NCBI RefSeq assembly: GCF_040567655.1
Contig: NZ_JBEXAC010000002.1
Location: 2,170,001-2,234,000 of the forward strand
Direction: 5' to 3'
DNA: 64,000 nucleotides
Origin: Chitinophaga sp. H8
GTDB taxonomy: Bacteria > Bacteroidota > Bacteroidia > Chitinophagales > Chitinophagaceae
Shown here: positions 44,525 through 52,444 of the stretch, in pieces
How the letters are laid out: each line of letters begins with the position of its first letter
How positions within the stretch are numbered: position 1 is the stretch's first letter
Notes under the pieces: model-generated
The model's input: only the letters and a program-made list of their open reading frames with translations
Databases searched by the model: none
Told to the model about the DNA's origin: nothing
Translations under genes and position numbers: made by a program

Positions 44525-45355
44525 ATGAGAATAGATAGTCACCAGCATTTCTGGAAGTATGATCCTGTTAAAGATGCCTGGATCACAGATGAGATGGCGG
44601 TCATAAAAAATGATTTTATGCCGGAAGATGTATATCCGCTGATGCAGACCAATGGCATAACCGGCTGCATTGCTGTACAGGCAGATCAAAGTGAGGCAGA
44701 AACCCATTTTTTACTGGAGCTGGCGGAGCAACATGATTTTATCCGTGGTGTAGTGGGCTGGGTAGATTTTCGCGCAGCGAATATCGCCGAAAGGCTCGCT
44801 TACTTTTCACAGTGGAAAACATTGAAAGGGTTCCGGCATATTGTACAGGCAGAACCGCAGGATGATTTTTTGCTGAGAGAAGATTTTTGCCAGGGCATCG
44901 CCCTGTTATCAAAGTATGGGTTTACCTACGATATCCTGATTTATCCTAAACATCTGCCACATGCGCTCACATTTGTAAAACGTTTTCCAGAGCAGCAGTT
45001 TATTATCGATCACCTGGCAAAGCCGTTGATCAAAGCACAGCATATCAGCAGGTGGCTGGAGGATATCCGCCCATTTGCAAAGCTGGAACAGGTGAGCTGT
45101 AAGATGGCGGGGCTGGTAACAGAAGGGGACTGGGCCAACTGGAAGATGACGGACTTTAAACCTTATGTGAATGCCGTACTGGATATTTTTGGAACCGACC
45201 GGGTGATCTTTGGGAGCGACTGGCCGGTATGCCTCACCGGAGCATCTTATACACAAACATGTGAAATCCTGGAAAAAAATACCACACATCTGAGTGGGGA
45301 GGAAAAGGAAAAGTTATGGGGCGGCAATTGCGCCCGGGTGTATAATTGCCAGTAG
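44525..45355 (+). CDS. Sugar lactonase, COG3618 amidohydrolase (fuconolactonase-like)
   Basis: 276 residues. IDSHQHFWKYDP carries the HxH; LKGFRHIVQAEPQDDFLL, FIIDHLAKP and VIFGSDWPVCLTGASY complete the pattern of L-fucono- and L-rhamnono-lactonases. It hydrolyses a sugar lactone to the aldonate used by the UxaA-type enzyme upstream (11 bases apart). It is the last gene of the row. No sugar dehydrogenase or keto-acid aldolase is present, so the pathway is incomplete here. Confidence 0.87.
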   Translation: MRIDSHQHFWKYDPVKDAWITDEMAVIKNDFMPEDVYPLMQTNGITGCIAVQADQSEAETHFLLELAEQHDFIRGVVGWVDFRAANIAERLAYFSQWKTLKGFRHIVQAEPQDDFLLREDFCQGIALLSKYGFTYDILIYPKHLPHALTFVKRFPEQQFIIDHLAKPLIKAQHISRWLEDIRPFAKLEQVSCKMAGLVTEGDWANWKMTDFKPYVNAVLDIFGTDRVIFGSDWPVCLTGASYTQTCEILEKNTTHLSGEEKEKLWGGNCARVYNCQ

Positions 45356-45391
45356 GGCAGATTAACCCCATCTTTTTCGTATATTTGGTAA

Positions 45392-45703
45392 GTGCAAACG
45401 AATCCTGACATAACGAAACCTGCATTATCCCGTCGTGCATTCTGGGATATTGACCTGCGAAAGCTGGATTTTGACCGTTATCCGGAGTTTACTGTTATCA
45501 GAGCTATGGAGAGGGGTACATCCAATGATATCAGAGAGATATTTCGTTATTATGGAAAAGACAGGATACGTAATATTGTAACTAACTCTGAGCGTTTGCT
45601 GCCAAGAGCACAGGTCATCTCTCGCCGACTTTTTCATCTTCGCAATAGTGATTTCAAATGCTCTACCGGGAAACTACGAGCGATGAACTTTTCGAAGTTT
45701 TAA
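45392..45703 (+). CDS. DUF6922-type protein, partner of AbiEii-like toxin
   Basis: 103 residues with a GTG start; the only later Met would cut the conserved head. RAFWDIDLRKLDFDRYPEFTVIRAMERGTSND, then EIFRYYGKDRIRNI and FHLRNSDFKC follow the DUF6922 pattern commonly found ahead of nucleotidyltransferase toxins in Bacteroidota. Presumed antitoxin or accessory. It overlaps the next gene by 46 bases. TATATTTG just before the start resembles a -7 promoter box and would leave almost no 5' leader. Confidence 0.7.
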   Translation: MQTNPDITKPALSRRAFWDIDLRKLDFDRYPEFTVIRAMERGTSNDIREIFRYYGKDRIRNIVTNSERLLPRAQVISRRLFHLRNSDFKCSTGKLRAMNFSKF

Positions 45704-46326
45704 CCAAATTAATGGGTATAGTGGATCTGTCCGACTTTAGGTTGGTCGGAGGTACTGCATTAAGCTTGTTGAGAGGACATCGGGAATCTGTTGATATCGA
45801 CATGTTTTGCGATGGCCCTTATGGGCAAATCCCATTTGATCATATTTTAGAGGTGATCAGGTTAAATTTTCCTTATGTAGAAGAGATCAATGCTATCACC
45901 GGCCCTGCTAATCAAATCAATAACCAGGGACTTTACCTCTTTCTCGGAAAAGATGAGGTACAAAGTATCAAAACAGATATCCTTTATTGGGACGCTCCGT
46001 TTTTATATCCGGCAATTGAGGAATTGGGTATCAGGCTGGCAACTATTGAAGATATAGCAGCGATGAAACTCGACACCATTTCACGTGGTGGACGAAAAAA
46101 GGACTTTTGGGATTTGTCAGAGATACTGGAGACACATACAATGGCGGCATTGCTAAATGTCTATGAGAAGAAATACCCTTGGTTTGAAATAAAAGATGTT
46201 ATTGCGGGATTAACGGACTTTTCTGTAGCTGATATGATGCCCGATCCTGTATGCTTCAAGAATAAAAATTGGGAGGAGATAAAAGCAGAGATGGAGCAGG
46301 TAGCAGCTAAAAACAGTGCCGGCTAA
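45658..46326 (+). CDS. AbiEii/AbiGii-like nucleotidyltransferase toxin
   Basis: 222 residues. FRLVGGTALSLLRGHRESVDIDMFCDGP is the family's nucleotidyltransferase motif (GG...S-x-D-x-D); SIKTDILYWDAPFL, IRLATIEDIAAMKLDTISRGGRKKDFWDL complete it. Known members (AbiEii, MenT) inactivate tRNA or block growth by nucleotide transfer and abort phage infection. The start overlaps the partner gene; the stop lies in a terminator stem. Confidence 0.85.
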   Translation: MLYRETTSDELFEVLTKLMGIVDLSDFRLVGGTALSLLRGHRESVDIDMFCDGPYGQIPFDHILEVIRLNFPYVEEINAITGPANQINNQGLYLFLGKDEVQSIKTDILYWDAPFLYPAIEELGIRLATIEDIAAMKLDTISRGGRKKDFWDLSEILETHTMAALLNVYEKKYPWFEIKDVIAGLTDFSVADMMPDPVCFKNKNWEEIKAEMEQVAAKNSAG

Positions 46327-46367
46327 AGCAGTTTCCTGAGAGCATAGGAAAGATGTTTTTAGCCGGC
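46318..46367 (+). terminator. Terminator at the end of the AbiEii-like gene
   Basis: GCCGGCTAAA and TTTAGCCGGC pair, and TTTCCT/AGGAAA pair inside, giving a long stem with one internal loop. The TAA stop codon is within the left strand. The GATGTTTTT stretch lies on the descending side. It may serve both converging transcripts. Confidence 0.65.
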
Positions 46368-46427
46368 GCGCTGTTTGTACTTAAGCAAAGTGTTTCCTTG
46401 TCTTTGCTCATGGTCGCATGGTTCCCG

Positions 46428-47138
46428 TTATAGTTTATTTTGGTAGATGGTAAATCCGATATTATCTACCGCCCCACTTAAGCCGATGGTAATGATCTGT
46501 CCGTTACGGGCATCTAATTTGTAAGGGTTTCCGTTCAGCAAGCTCACCCCGGTACCCGCCAGTTGTATATCCACGATACGCTCTCCTGCTTCCACTTCAA
46601 TAAAAGAAAGGAGGTCCCGGTATTTTACATTACTGTATACCGTTTTCTTATCTATTACCACATCTACTGCAAAAGGATTGGAGGTCGCATTTTTACGGAG
46701 GTCGGATAATATGGCCAGTCTTACCTTGCTCTTTCCGGGAGCTGGAACAGCCAGGTTATCTGATGTACTGAGGATCACCGCATTCTTTTTATCATCTACG
46801 GTCAGGAAAACGCTGTAAGAGCGGTTCGGGTAGAGAGAAATAGCGGTTTCTATCAGGCGGGTTTGTTTATTGCCCGCAGGATATAATTGTATTTTATAGT
46901 TGGCTGTTTTTACCGCGCGGTAGTTGATAGATTGTCCGTAGGCCAGGTTCTCTGCCAGGAGGATACTATCGGACAGGTATACATCAAATTTTCCGACACC
47001 GGTGATGCCTTGCATGACCGTGATCTGGGATAATGCATTCGGGTCAATTTCGTCTTTCTTTTTTCTGCAGGCAAAGAGACTGCAGGCGGCCATCACAATA
47101 ACCAGGGTACGTTGAATGGAGCTCATGTAAGCAATCAT
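46428..47138 (-). CDS. DUF4397 lipoprotein
   Basis: 236 residues; lipobox VIVMAACSLFAC (Cys near 24). Two beta-sandwich repeats of the DUF4397 kind: FDVYLSDSILLAENLAYGQSINYRAV with TANYKIQLYPAG, then NPFAVDVVIDKKTVYSNVKYRDLLSF with VDIQLAGTG. A surface or periplasmic protein of unknown role, standing alone. ATG at codon 5 is an alternative start. Confidence 0.8.
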   Translation of the reverse strand: MIAYMSSIQRTLVIVMAACSLFACRKKKDEIDPNALSQITVMQGITGVGKFDVYLSDSILLAENLAYGQSINYRAVKTANYKIQLYPAGNKQTRLIETAISLYPNRSYSVFLTVDDKKNAVILSTSDNLAVPAPGKSKVRLAILSDLRKNATSNPFAVDVVIDKKTVYSNVKYRDLLSFIEVEAGERIVDIQLAGTGVSLLNGNPYKLDARNGQIITIGLSGAVDNIGFTIYQNKL

Positions 47139-47403
47139 GGTTTAATAAAAAAATCATACCGCCGGGCGGTAGTTTGACCTAATGACGCATGGCAACCGGG
47201 GAGTCCCCTATGGAAGGAATATTTTTATTGTACAAGAATAGTTGGTACGGCAACTTGTTTATAACCAGCAGCAATAGGAGAGCGTAGGACACGCATGCTG
47301 TTATTTTAGCATAAATTAAGATACTCGCTACCTGTTTGTACCCTGAGGAAGCCGCATCCGGAATGGTAGTCATTCATTAAATAACACCGTAAAATGAACT
47401 ATT

Positions 47404-48873
47404 ATGAAAAATGGATCAATGGTATTATTAGTTTGGCTGCTGTGTGCCTGTACAGCGCCCATTGTTTTGAAACCTGCTGTTGAACAGCTGAAAAAAAAGA
47501 CAGGGACCAGTAGTTATGATACGGTTCCTGCCATACCATCCGGCTGGGATATTTACCTGGCGGGTGCTTACCGTTATGGCCCTTCAATTATCATTAACGG
47601 CGATGGTTCGATAGATGCCTGGTTTGCCGCACCTGGCGGTGCTTATGGTATCCTGCAATATAATGATGGCGGGGATCCGAACAGCCACGCACCAATAGCG
47701 CTTTCCGGTACTAATACGGCAGCGCAGAAATTCACTGCCACAGACACCTTCCGTTTACTGGGGGTAGTATGTCCCAACTGGGGCTCTACTACCAGCAACC
47801 TCACCCTGAGCCTGTACAAATGGAATAGCAGTTATAGTACTACGGTAGCCGGAACGCCTTTGCTTTCGCAGGCGTTTGTTCATTTTTCGGACAATGCACG
47901 GCTTAGTTTAACCAGTACCGTTGGGCTTCCTGCCGGCAATTATCTGTGGGTATTAAGCAGTCCTTCCGGCACACCGGGGGTATGGAAATATCCTGCTGCC
48001 GTAAGCGGGGTTACCAACTATTTCAATGGCGCCGTGGTAAGTGGCAGCTATGAAGCAGCTATTTATCCCTCTGCTACAGTGAGTGGTTATTGGGATCAGG
48101 TAGCCTACCGGCATTCTACCGATGGCGGTGTTACCTGGACAGCAGACCAGATGGTGCTGAAACCTACTGCACATACCCGTGATGAGTTGTCTATCTGTGA
48201 TCCGGGTGTAGCTAAGTGGGGTAGTTATTATTATCTGGGTTATACGTCTACCGAAGACACCCGTGGTACGGATAATCATGTATATGTTTGCCGCTCCCTG
48301 TCGCCTACCGGACCCTGGGAGAAATGGAACGGAACAGGCTGGGGAGGTGCGCCGCAACCGGTGATCACCTATACAGGCAGTCCGGATTATTTTGGAGCAG
48401 GAGAGCCTTCAATGGTAGTAAAAAATGATACGGTGTTCTTTTATTATTCCTGGAATGCCGGTGGAACAGAAGATGTGACCACGCGGGTGGCTACTGCCAG
48501 TGCTACAGATGCCAACTGGCCCGGCAGTCTTACTCTCCGGGGCACGGCAATGAATAAAACCAGCATTGGCGGCGCAGATCACAGTGATGTAAAATACCGG
48601 GATGATCTGCAAATGTTTCAGGCGGTACATACCGCTTCGCGTTTGTCGCCCAATAGTTATATGGTGCTGTGGGAATCTGCTGATGGCATTACTTTCCAGA
48701 AGATTGCGGAGCTGCGCGACAGCACCCTGCGGCCATATCTGCATAATTGTGGCTGGAGTGGCAATGCATCAGGACATCTGGATCCGTCTACCCCGCAATA
48801 TATTTCTTATGCTTACGGACCCAATTGGGGAGCCTGGAATACACGCTGGCACCCATTGGACTTTACGCCATGA
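47404..48873 (+). CDS. Beta-propeller lipoprotein (sialidase/GH43-like)
   Basis: 489 residues; lipoprotein signal WLLCACTAPI (Cys near 16). Blade-like repeats appear: YRYGPSIIINGDGSIDAWFAAPGG, QVAYRHSTDGGVTW (an Asp-box-like S-x-D-G-G-x-T-W), CDPGVAKWGSYYYLGYTSTE, GAGEPSMVVKNDTVFFYYSW and DVKYRDDLQMFQAVHT. Between the first two blades a domain of about 130 residues (PIALSGTNTAAQKFTATDTF to about residue 215) looks like a separate beta-sandwich, perhaps a carbohydrate-binding module. Enzyme activity is not demonstrable. Confidence 0.65.
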   Translation: MKNGSMVLLVWLLCACTAPIVLKPAVEQLKKKTGTSSYDTVPAIPSGWDIYLAGAYRYGPSIIINGDGSIDAWFAAPGGAYGILQYNDGGDPNSHAPIALSGTNTAAQKFTATDTFRLLGVVCPNWGSTTSNLTLSLYKWNSSYSTTVAGTPLLSQAFVHFSDNARLSLTSTVGLPAGNYLWVLSSPSGTPGVWKYPAAVSGVTNYFNGAVVSGSYEAAIYPSATVSGYWDQVAYRHSTDGGVTWTADQMVLKPTAHTRDELSICDPGVAKWGSYYYLGYTSTEDTRGTDNHVYVCRSLSPTGPWEKWNGTGWGGAPQPVITYTGSPDYFGAGEPSMVVKNDTVFFYYSWNAGGTEDVTTRVATASATDANWPGSLTLRGTAMNKTSIGGADHSDVKYRDDLQMFQAVHTASRLSPNSYMVLWESADGITFQKIAELRDSTLRPYLHNCGWSGNASGHLDPSTPQYISYAYGPNWGAWNTRWHPLDFTP

Positions 48874-48943
48874 TACTGGCTAAAAACGGCACAAAAGCGT
48901 TGTACTTTACCTGGAATAAAAACGGATAGCTATTAAATACCAG

Positions 48944-49000
48944 GCTAAGCAAGGGCAGGCTATTATTTTTTAGCCAGCCTTTGCTTAGCTGTTTTTATTT
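48944..49000. terminator. Bidirectional terminator
   Basis: GCTAAGCAAGGGCAGGCTA is mirrored by TAGCCAGCCTTTGCTTAGC with two imperfect pairs around TTATTTTT, followed by TGTTTTTATTT. It sits between two converging genes. Confidence 0.8.
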
Positions 49001-49825
49001 ATTCAGGAAAGGAGCAACTGTTTCCCATACCAAAGGAAAGTTATCATTCAATACCGTGTGTCCGGCATCAGGAATGATAGACAGCTGATGATCCGGGATA
49101 GCTTGTGCACATTTCATCACACCTTCCATCGGGTTCCTGGTGTCTTTATCACCGCTCACAATCAGTACCGGGCATTTGATCTTGCGGAAAGTTTCTGTGC
49201 TCATATAATCAGTATTATACAACTTGGTAAGTTTGGCCTGGCATTCGTTCCAGCGTTCTGCATCCGGCATGAGTTGCAGGCGCTTGGTTAAGAAATCCGG
49301 ATCATCTCTCACTAATCCGGCAGCACTATAGTTAAAGCTGCTCTCAACAACCGCTCTGGAACGATCGGTTACTCCCATCGCTACGAGCTTTTTTACCAGG
49401 TTAGGATAAAGTGCCGCCAGTTTAAGTCCACTAAATCCCCCGTCGCTGAAGCCAATCACGGTTACGCTGTCCTGCGTAATACTGCGGATCACTTTGTAAG
49501 CATCTTCCGCACGTTGTTTATATGTAAAAGGGGAATGGCCGATTTCAGATTTTCCGTGACCACGGGTGGCAATACAGATCACCTGGTATTTATCCGCCAG
49601 CTTGGGAATAAGATTTTCAAATTCGTCGATGTAGCCAAATACACCTCCATGTAAAAGTACAATTGGCTCGCCCTTGCCATAAACCTCGTAATAGAGCTTA
49701 GCGTCTCCAACATTGATATAATGACCCGCTTCGGGGTTGTTGCCATAAGATACTTTTTGGGCGGAGGTAGTGATACTTAATAACAGCATCAGGCAACTGC
49801 ACATTGTTTTAATGATCGTGTTCAT
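48995..49825 (-). CDS. Exported alpha/beta hydrolase
   Basis: 276 residues from MNTIIKTMCSCLMLLLSITTSAQ, a good signal peptide; the frame is open 11 codons further. Triad: Ser in VIGFSDGGFSGLKLA, Asp in VSGDKDTRNP, His in IIPDAGHTVLND. Oxyanion-loop motif IVLLHGGVFG. Family includes esterases and peptidases; the substrate is unknown. It stands alone, converging with the propeller gene. Confidence 0.85.
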   Translation of the reverse strand: MNTIIKTMCSCLMLLLSITTSAQKVSYGNNPEAGHYINVGDAKLYYEVYGKGEPIVLLHGGVFGYIDEFENLIPKLADKYQVICIATRGHGKSEIGHSPFTYKQRAEDAYKVIRSITQDSVTVIGFSDGGFSGLKLAALYPNLVKKLVAMGVTDRSRAVVESSFNYSAAGLVRDDPDFLTKRLQLMPDAERWNECQAKLTKLYNTDYMSTETFRKIKCPVLIVSGDKDTRNPMEGVMKCAQAIPDHQLSIIPDAGHTVLNDNFPLVWETVAPFLNK

Positions 49826-49960
49826 ATGATTTGTATTTAATGAACAGGAAGATGCCAAGGCAATGCCATGTTTGCATTTATATGATAATCAGCTATTTGT
49901 GGGAAGTTGTCAAGTGTTTATTGACCGTTTATAATACAGTGGATGTTCAATTGTGAACAA

Positions 49961-50044
49961 AGCTGCGAGCTACTAGCTGCTAGCCACGAGCTATTGTGTG
50001 GTGTTGTTAAGTGTTGTGAGCTCTCAGCTTTTGTGTTTTGTTGT
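49961..50044. repeat. Heptad element, copy E (one arm type only)
   Basis: GCTGCGAGCTACTAGC units are followed by GAGCTATTGTGTGGTGTTGTT and again CTCTCAGCTTTTGTGTTTTGTT. Only left-type arms are present. The units are of the GAGC variety, unlike copies A-D. It lies in the 234-base gap before the convergent end of the nucleotidyltransferase gene. Confidence 0.7.
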
Positions 50045-50059
50045 TTGTGGCAGCGTAAT

Positions 50060-50962
50060 TTATACGGTGCCAGGTTGGAATCTTGGTTGATACCGGCCTT
50101 CGGTTAAAGCCACTATTTCCTGCCATATTGTTTTCAGCAAATCTGTGCTTGCAATTAATTCATGCGCTTGTGTGCCGGCATGCCCTAATATGTTGTTTAG
50201 CCTGGTTGTCATATGAAGGGGTGCCTGTTTAAATGCAGCAATGTGTTGCATCGCTCTTTTATCACCTAAGGGATAGGCTTCATTGATGGCAAACAACGCA
50301 TGGGTCAGATAATGTGCGATCCTGGTAAAACAACCAAGCGTATTATAAGTATCCGCAACATTGGCAAAAGCATAGCATTGCATAAATGTAAATTCTGACA
50401 GCCACAGGCAGTCGGATAGAATGGTGGCCTTTAATTTAGCCGGATAGGGCGTAACCTGTGCTTTAAGTTGTTGTATAACGTTGACCGGATCAAATAGTGG
50501 TTTACATACCTGTGTTTCTCCTAAATAAATCACTGACCTGAACCCATATGGAGGTTGCTGATCAAAATGGTGATGCCAGCTACCATTGAGGGCATCCGTA
50601 ATGGTTTGTTGTACCTGGTCAATATTGCGATAGATAAAGTCTACTTTCCCTATTGCGGTATGGATCCAGGCGCCGCCATTTACCCAGGGTCCCCACTCGT
50701 AGTAGCCTGTTACCAGTGGTAATCCGTCTTTGGAAAAACGGTTGGCTATGTCCCGGATACGTTCAATATCAAAAGGGGTTTTCTCAAAGTAGTATAGCCC
50801 GATATCCAGGTCGGATTGTTCATTCGCATATCCTGCTGCATGAGAGCCGCCCAGCACAATAGCAGCTATCCCGGGTACTTCTTTGAATGCTGATGTGAGA
50901 TCGTTCAGCATGGCATGCTTTTCCTGTAAATGCATTTCCATTTCCTTTTGTATTTGGGTCAA
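50060..50962 (-). CDS. Nucleotidyltransferase-domain protein (aminoglycoside-adenylyltransferase style)
   Basis: 300 residues. VLGGSHAAGYANEQSDLDIGLYY is the polymerase-beta nucleotidyltransferase motif (GG-S...D-x-D), and KVDFIYRN gives the third acidic residue. The helical C-terminal half (WLSEFTFMQCYAFANVADTY, then FTRIAHYLTHALFAIN) resembles the substrate domain of small-molecule adenylyltransferases and DUF4037-type proteins. A drug or metabolite target is guessed. It is single, with no toxin partner. Confidence 0.75.
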   Translation of the reverse strand: MTQIQKEMEMHLQEKHAMLNDLTSAFKEVPGIAAIVLGGSHAAGYANEQSDLDIGLYYFEKTPFDIERIRDIANRFSKDGLPLVTGYYEWGPWVNGGAWIHTAIGKVDFIYRNIDQVQQTITDALNGSWHHHFDQQPPYGFRSVIYLGETQVCKPLFDPVNVIQQLKAQVTPYPAKLKATILSDCLWLSEFTFMQCYAFANVADTYNTLGCFTRIAHYLTHALFAINEAYPLGDKRAMQHIAAFKQAPLHMTTRLNNILGHAGTQAHELIASTDLLKTIWQEIVALTEGRYQPRFQPGTV

Positions 50963-50996
50963 TACCTGTCTTAGTTGGAAGCAAATTTACGTAAAT

Positions 50997-51127
50997 AGCT
51001 GCGAGCTGTGAGCCATGAGCTTCGAGCTACTTATGTTTTGTTTGGATATTTGCTGATTAATCGATGACATACAATTCTTTAGCATAACACCATCAGCTCG
51101 TGGCTCGAAGCTCATAGCTAACAGCTC
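50997..51127. repeat. Heptad inverted-arm element, copy F
   Basis: The left arm TAGCTGCGAGCTGTGAGCC, continuing to TTATGTTTTGTTT (51043), and the right arm CAGCTCGTGGCTCGAAGC to 51127 are near reverse complements around a core of about 50 bases that begins the right side with AGCATAACACCA. It ends only 44 bases before the putative -10 box of the third FecR promoter, in the place where a sigma gene would be expected. Confidence 0.8.
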
Positions 51128-51144
51128 AAAAAAAATTTTCCCCC

Positions 51145-51179
51145 TCCTTTCACCCCTTTTTTCCGCTCGCGTTTCTTTA
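51145..51179 (+). promoter_or_regulatory. Putative ECF promoter upstream of FecR3
   Basis: CACCCCTTTTTTCCGCTCGC followed by GTTTCTTTA aligns with the promoter before FecR2 (TTTTTTCTGCC, GTTGTCTAC) at the same distance class from the FecR start. The -10-like box is more diverged. It suggests recognition by an ECF sigma factor encoded elsewhere. Confidence 0.35.
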
Positions 51180-51194
51180 TTGAGTAATACGCTT

Positions 51195-52382
51195 ATGGAA
51201 CAGGAAAAAGACGCACAATATTATGCTGCTTTAATTTTTAAACAGCTGAAGGGAGCCATCACTGCTGAAGAGCAGCAGGAGCTGGATAGCTGGCTGGAGG
51301 AGGATATCCGCAACCAGGAGTTGCTGGCATCATTGCACAACAAGGAGGTGATCAGCAAGGAGATTGCTTTCTTTGACGGGATAGACGTGGCAGCCGACTG
51401 GGAGGCTGTGGCAGCCCGTACTCGGTTTAAGCCAGCTGCAAGGGTGGTGGCCTGGAAACGTATTGCCAGATGGAGTGTGGCAGCAGCATTGCTGGCAGGG
51501 ATCGTGCTGCTGTACCGTTGGCAGCAGGGCAGTAAGGAAGTAACCCCAGAGATGGTGGTATCCGGCACAGCGAAGTTTAAAAATGATGTACTGCCAGGCA
51601 GTAATAAAGCGGTTTTACAGCTGGCCAACGGGCAAACGATGAGTTTGAACGATAGCAGTACAAATCCTATTACAGAAGAAGATGGAACCAAAATAGCCCA
51701 GCAAACCGGGCAGCTGGTATACAACAACGGTGCAGCAGATAAGGATGGAGAGGAAATGCTGTTCAATACGTTGTCTACCCCGCGGGCAGGGCAGTACCAG
51801 CTTACTTTACCGGATGGCACAAAGGTATGGCTCAATGCTTCTTCCGCGATCAGGTTTCCCTTACGTTTCAGTAGTAAGGAGCGGTTGGTGGAACTAACCG
51901 GCGAAGGCTATTTCGAAGTAGCTAAAAATAGTGCTCCATTCCGGGTAATGGTCAATGGAATGGAAGTAGCCGTATTGGGTACACACTTCAACATCACTGC
52001 TTATAACGGCGTGACAAAAACCACGCTTACAGAAGGAGCGGTGAAGATCAGGCTGGCCGACAAGCGCAGCTGGCAGCTGGCGCCTGGCCAACAGGCAGTA
52101 GTGAAGCAGGATGCCGTACAGGTGGCTTATGCTGATGTTGAAAAAGCGATTGCCTGGAAAGAAGGCGTGTTCTATTTCAAAGACGATGATTTTGAGGATA
52201 TCATGGAACAGATAGCGCGCTGGTATGATCTGGATATTCAAATAAAAGGAAAAATACCCGGTAAACGGATCAGCGGAAACATCAACCGGGAAGCGCGATT
52301 GTCGCAGGTATTAGAGATGCTCAATTTTGTAAGTGGCGCCACCTTCAGCATCGATGGCAAAAAAGTAACAGCCGTATTTTAA
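51195..52382 (+). CDS. FecR3, transmembrane anti-sigma factor
   Basis: 395 residues from the ATG (MEQEKDAQYYAALIFK); a TTG five codons upstream is open but less likely. Head domain TAEEQQELDSWLEED, membrane helix WSVAAALLAGIVLLYRW near 90-106, FecR domain STPRAGQYQLTLPDGTKVWL, ELTGEGYFEVAKN, MEVAVLGTHFNITAYN, and the closing IARWYDLDIQIKGKIPGKRI. It should govern SusC3. Unusually no sigma gene precedes it. Confidence 0.93.
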   Translation: MEQEKDAQYYAALIFKQLKGAITAEEQQELDSWLEEDIRNQELLASLHNKEVISKEIAFFDGIDVAADWEAVAARTRFKPAARVVAWKRIARWSVAAALLAGIVLLYRWQQGSKEVTPEMVVSGTAKFKNDVLPGSNKAVLQLANGQTMSLNDSSTNPITEEDGTKIAQQTGQLVYNNGAADKDGEEMLFNTLSTPRAGQYQLTLPDGTKVWLNASSAIRFPLRFSSKERLVELTGEGYFEVAKNSAPFRVMVNGMEVAVLGTHFNITAYNGVTKTTLTEGAVKIRLADKRSWQLAPGQQAVVKQDAVQVAYADVEKAIAWKEGVFYFKDDDFEDIMEQIARWYDLDIQIKGKIPGKRISGNINREARLSQVLEMLNFVSGATFSIDGKKVTAVF

Positions 52383-52444
52383 TCATCAACCAATATCTAT
52401 ACCCGAAAGGTCAACCAAATTGCTCTTCACTTAAAAATTAAACA

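Noticed and set aside
45392..46326. Frameshifted single gene
   Set aside because: Both frames match separate families, and each has its own start in the expected place.
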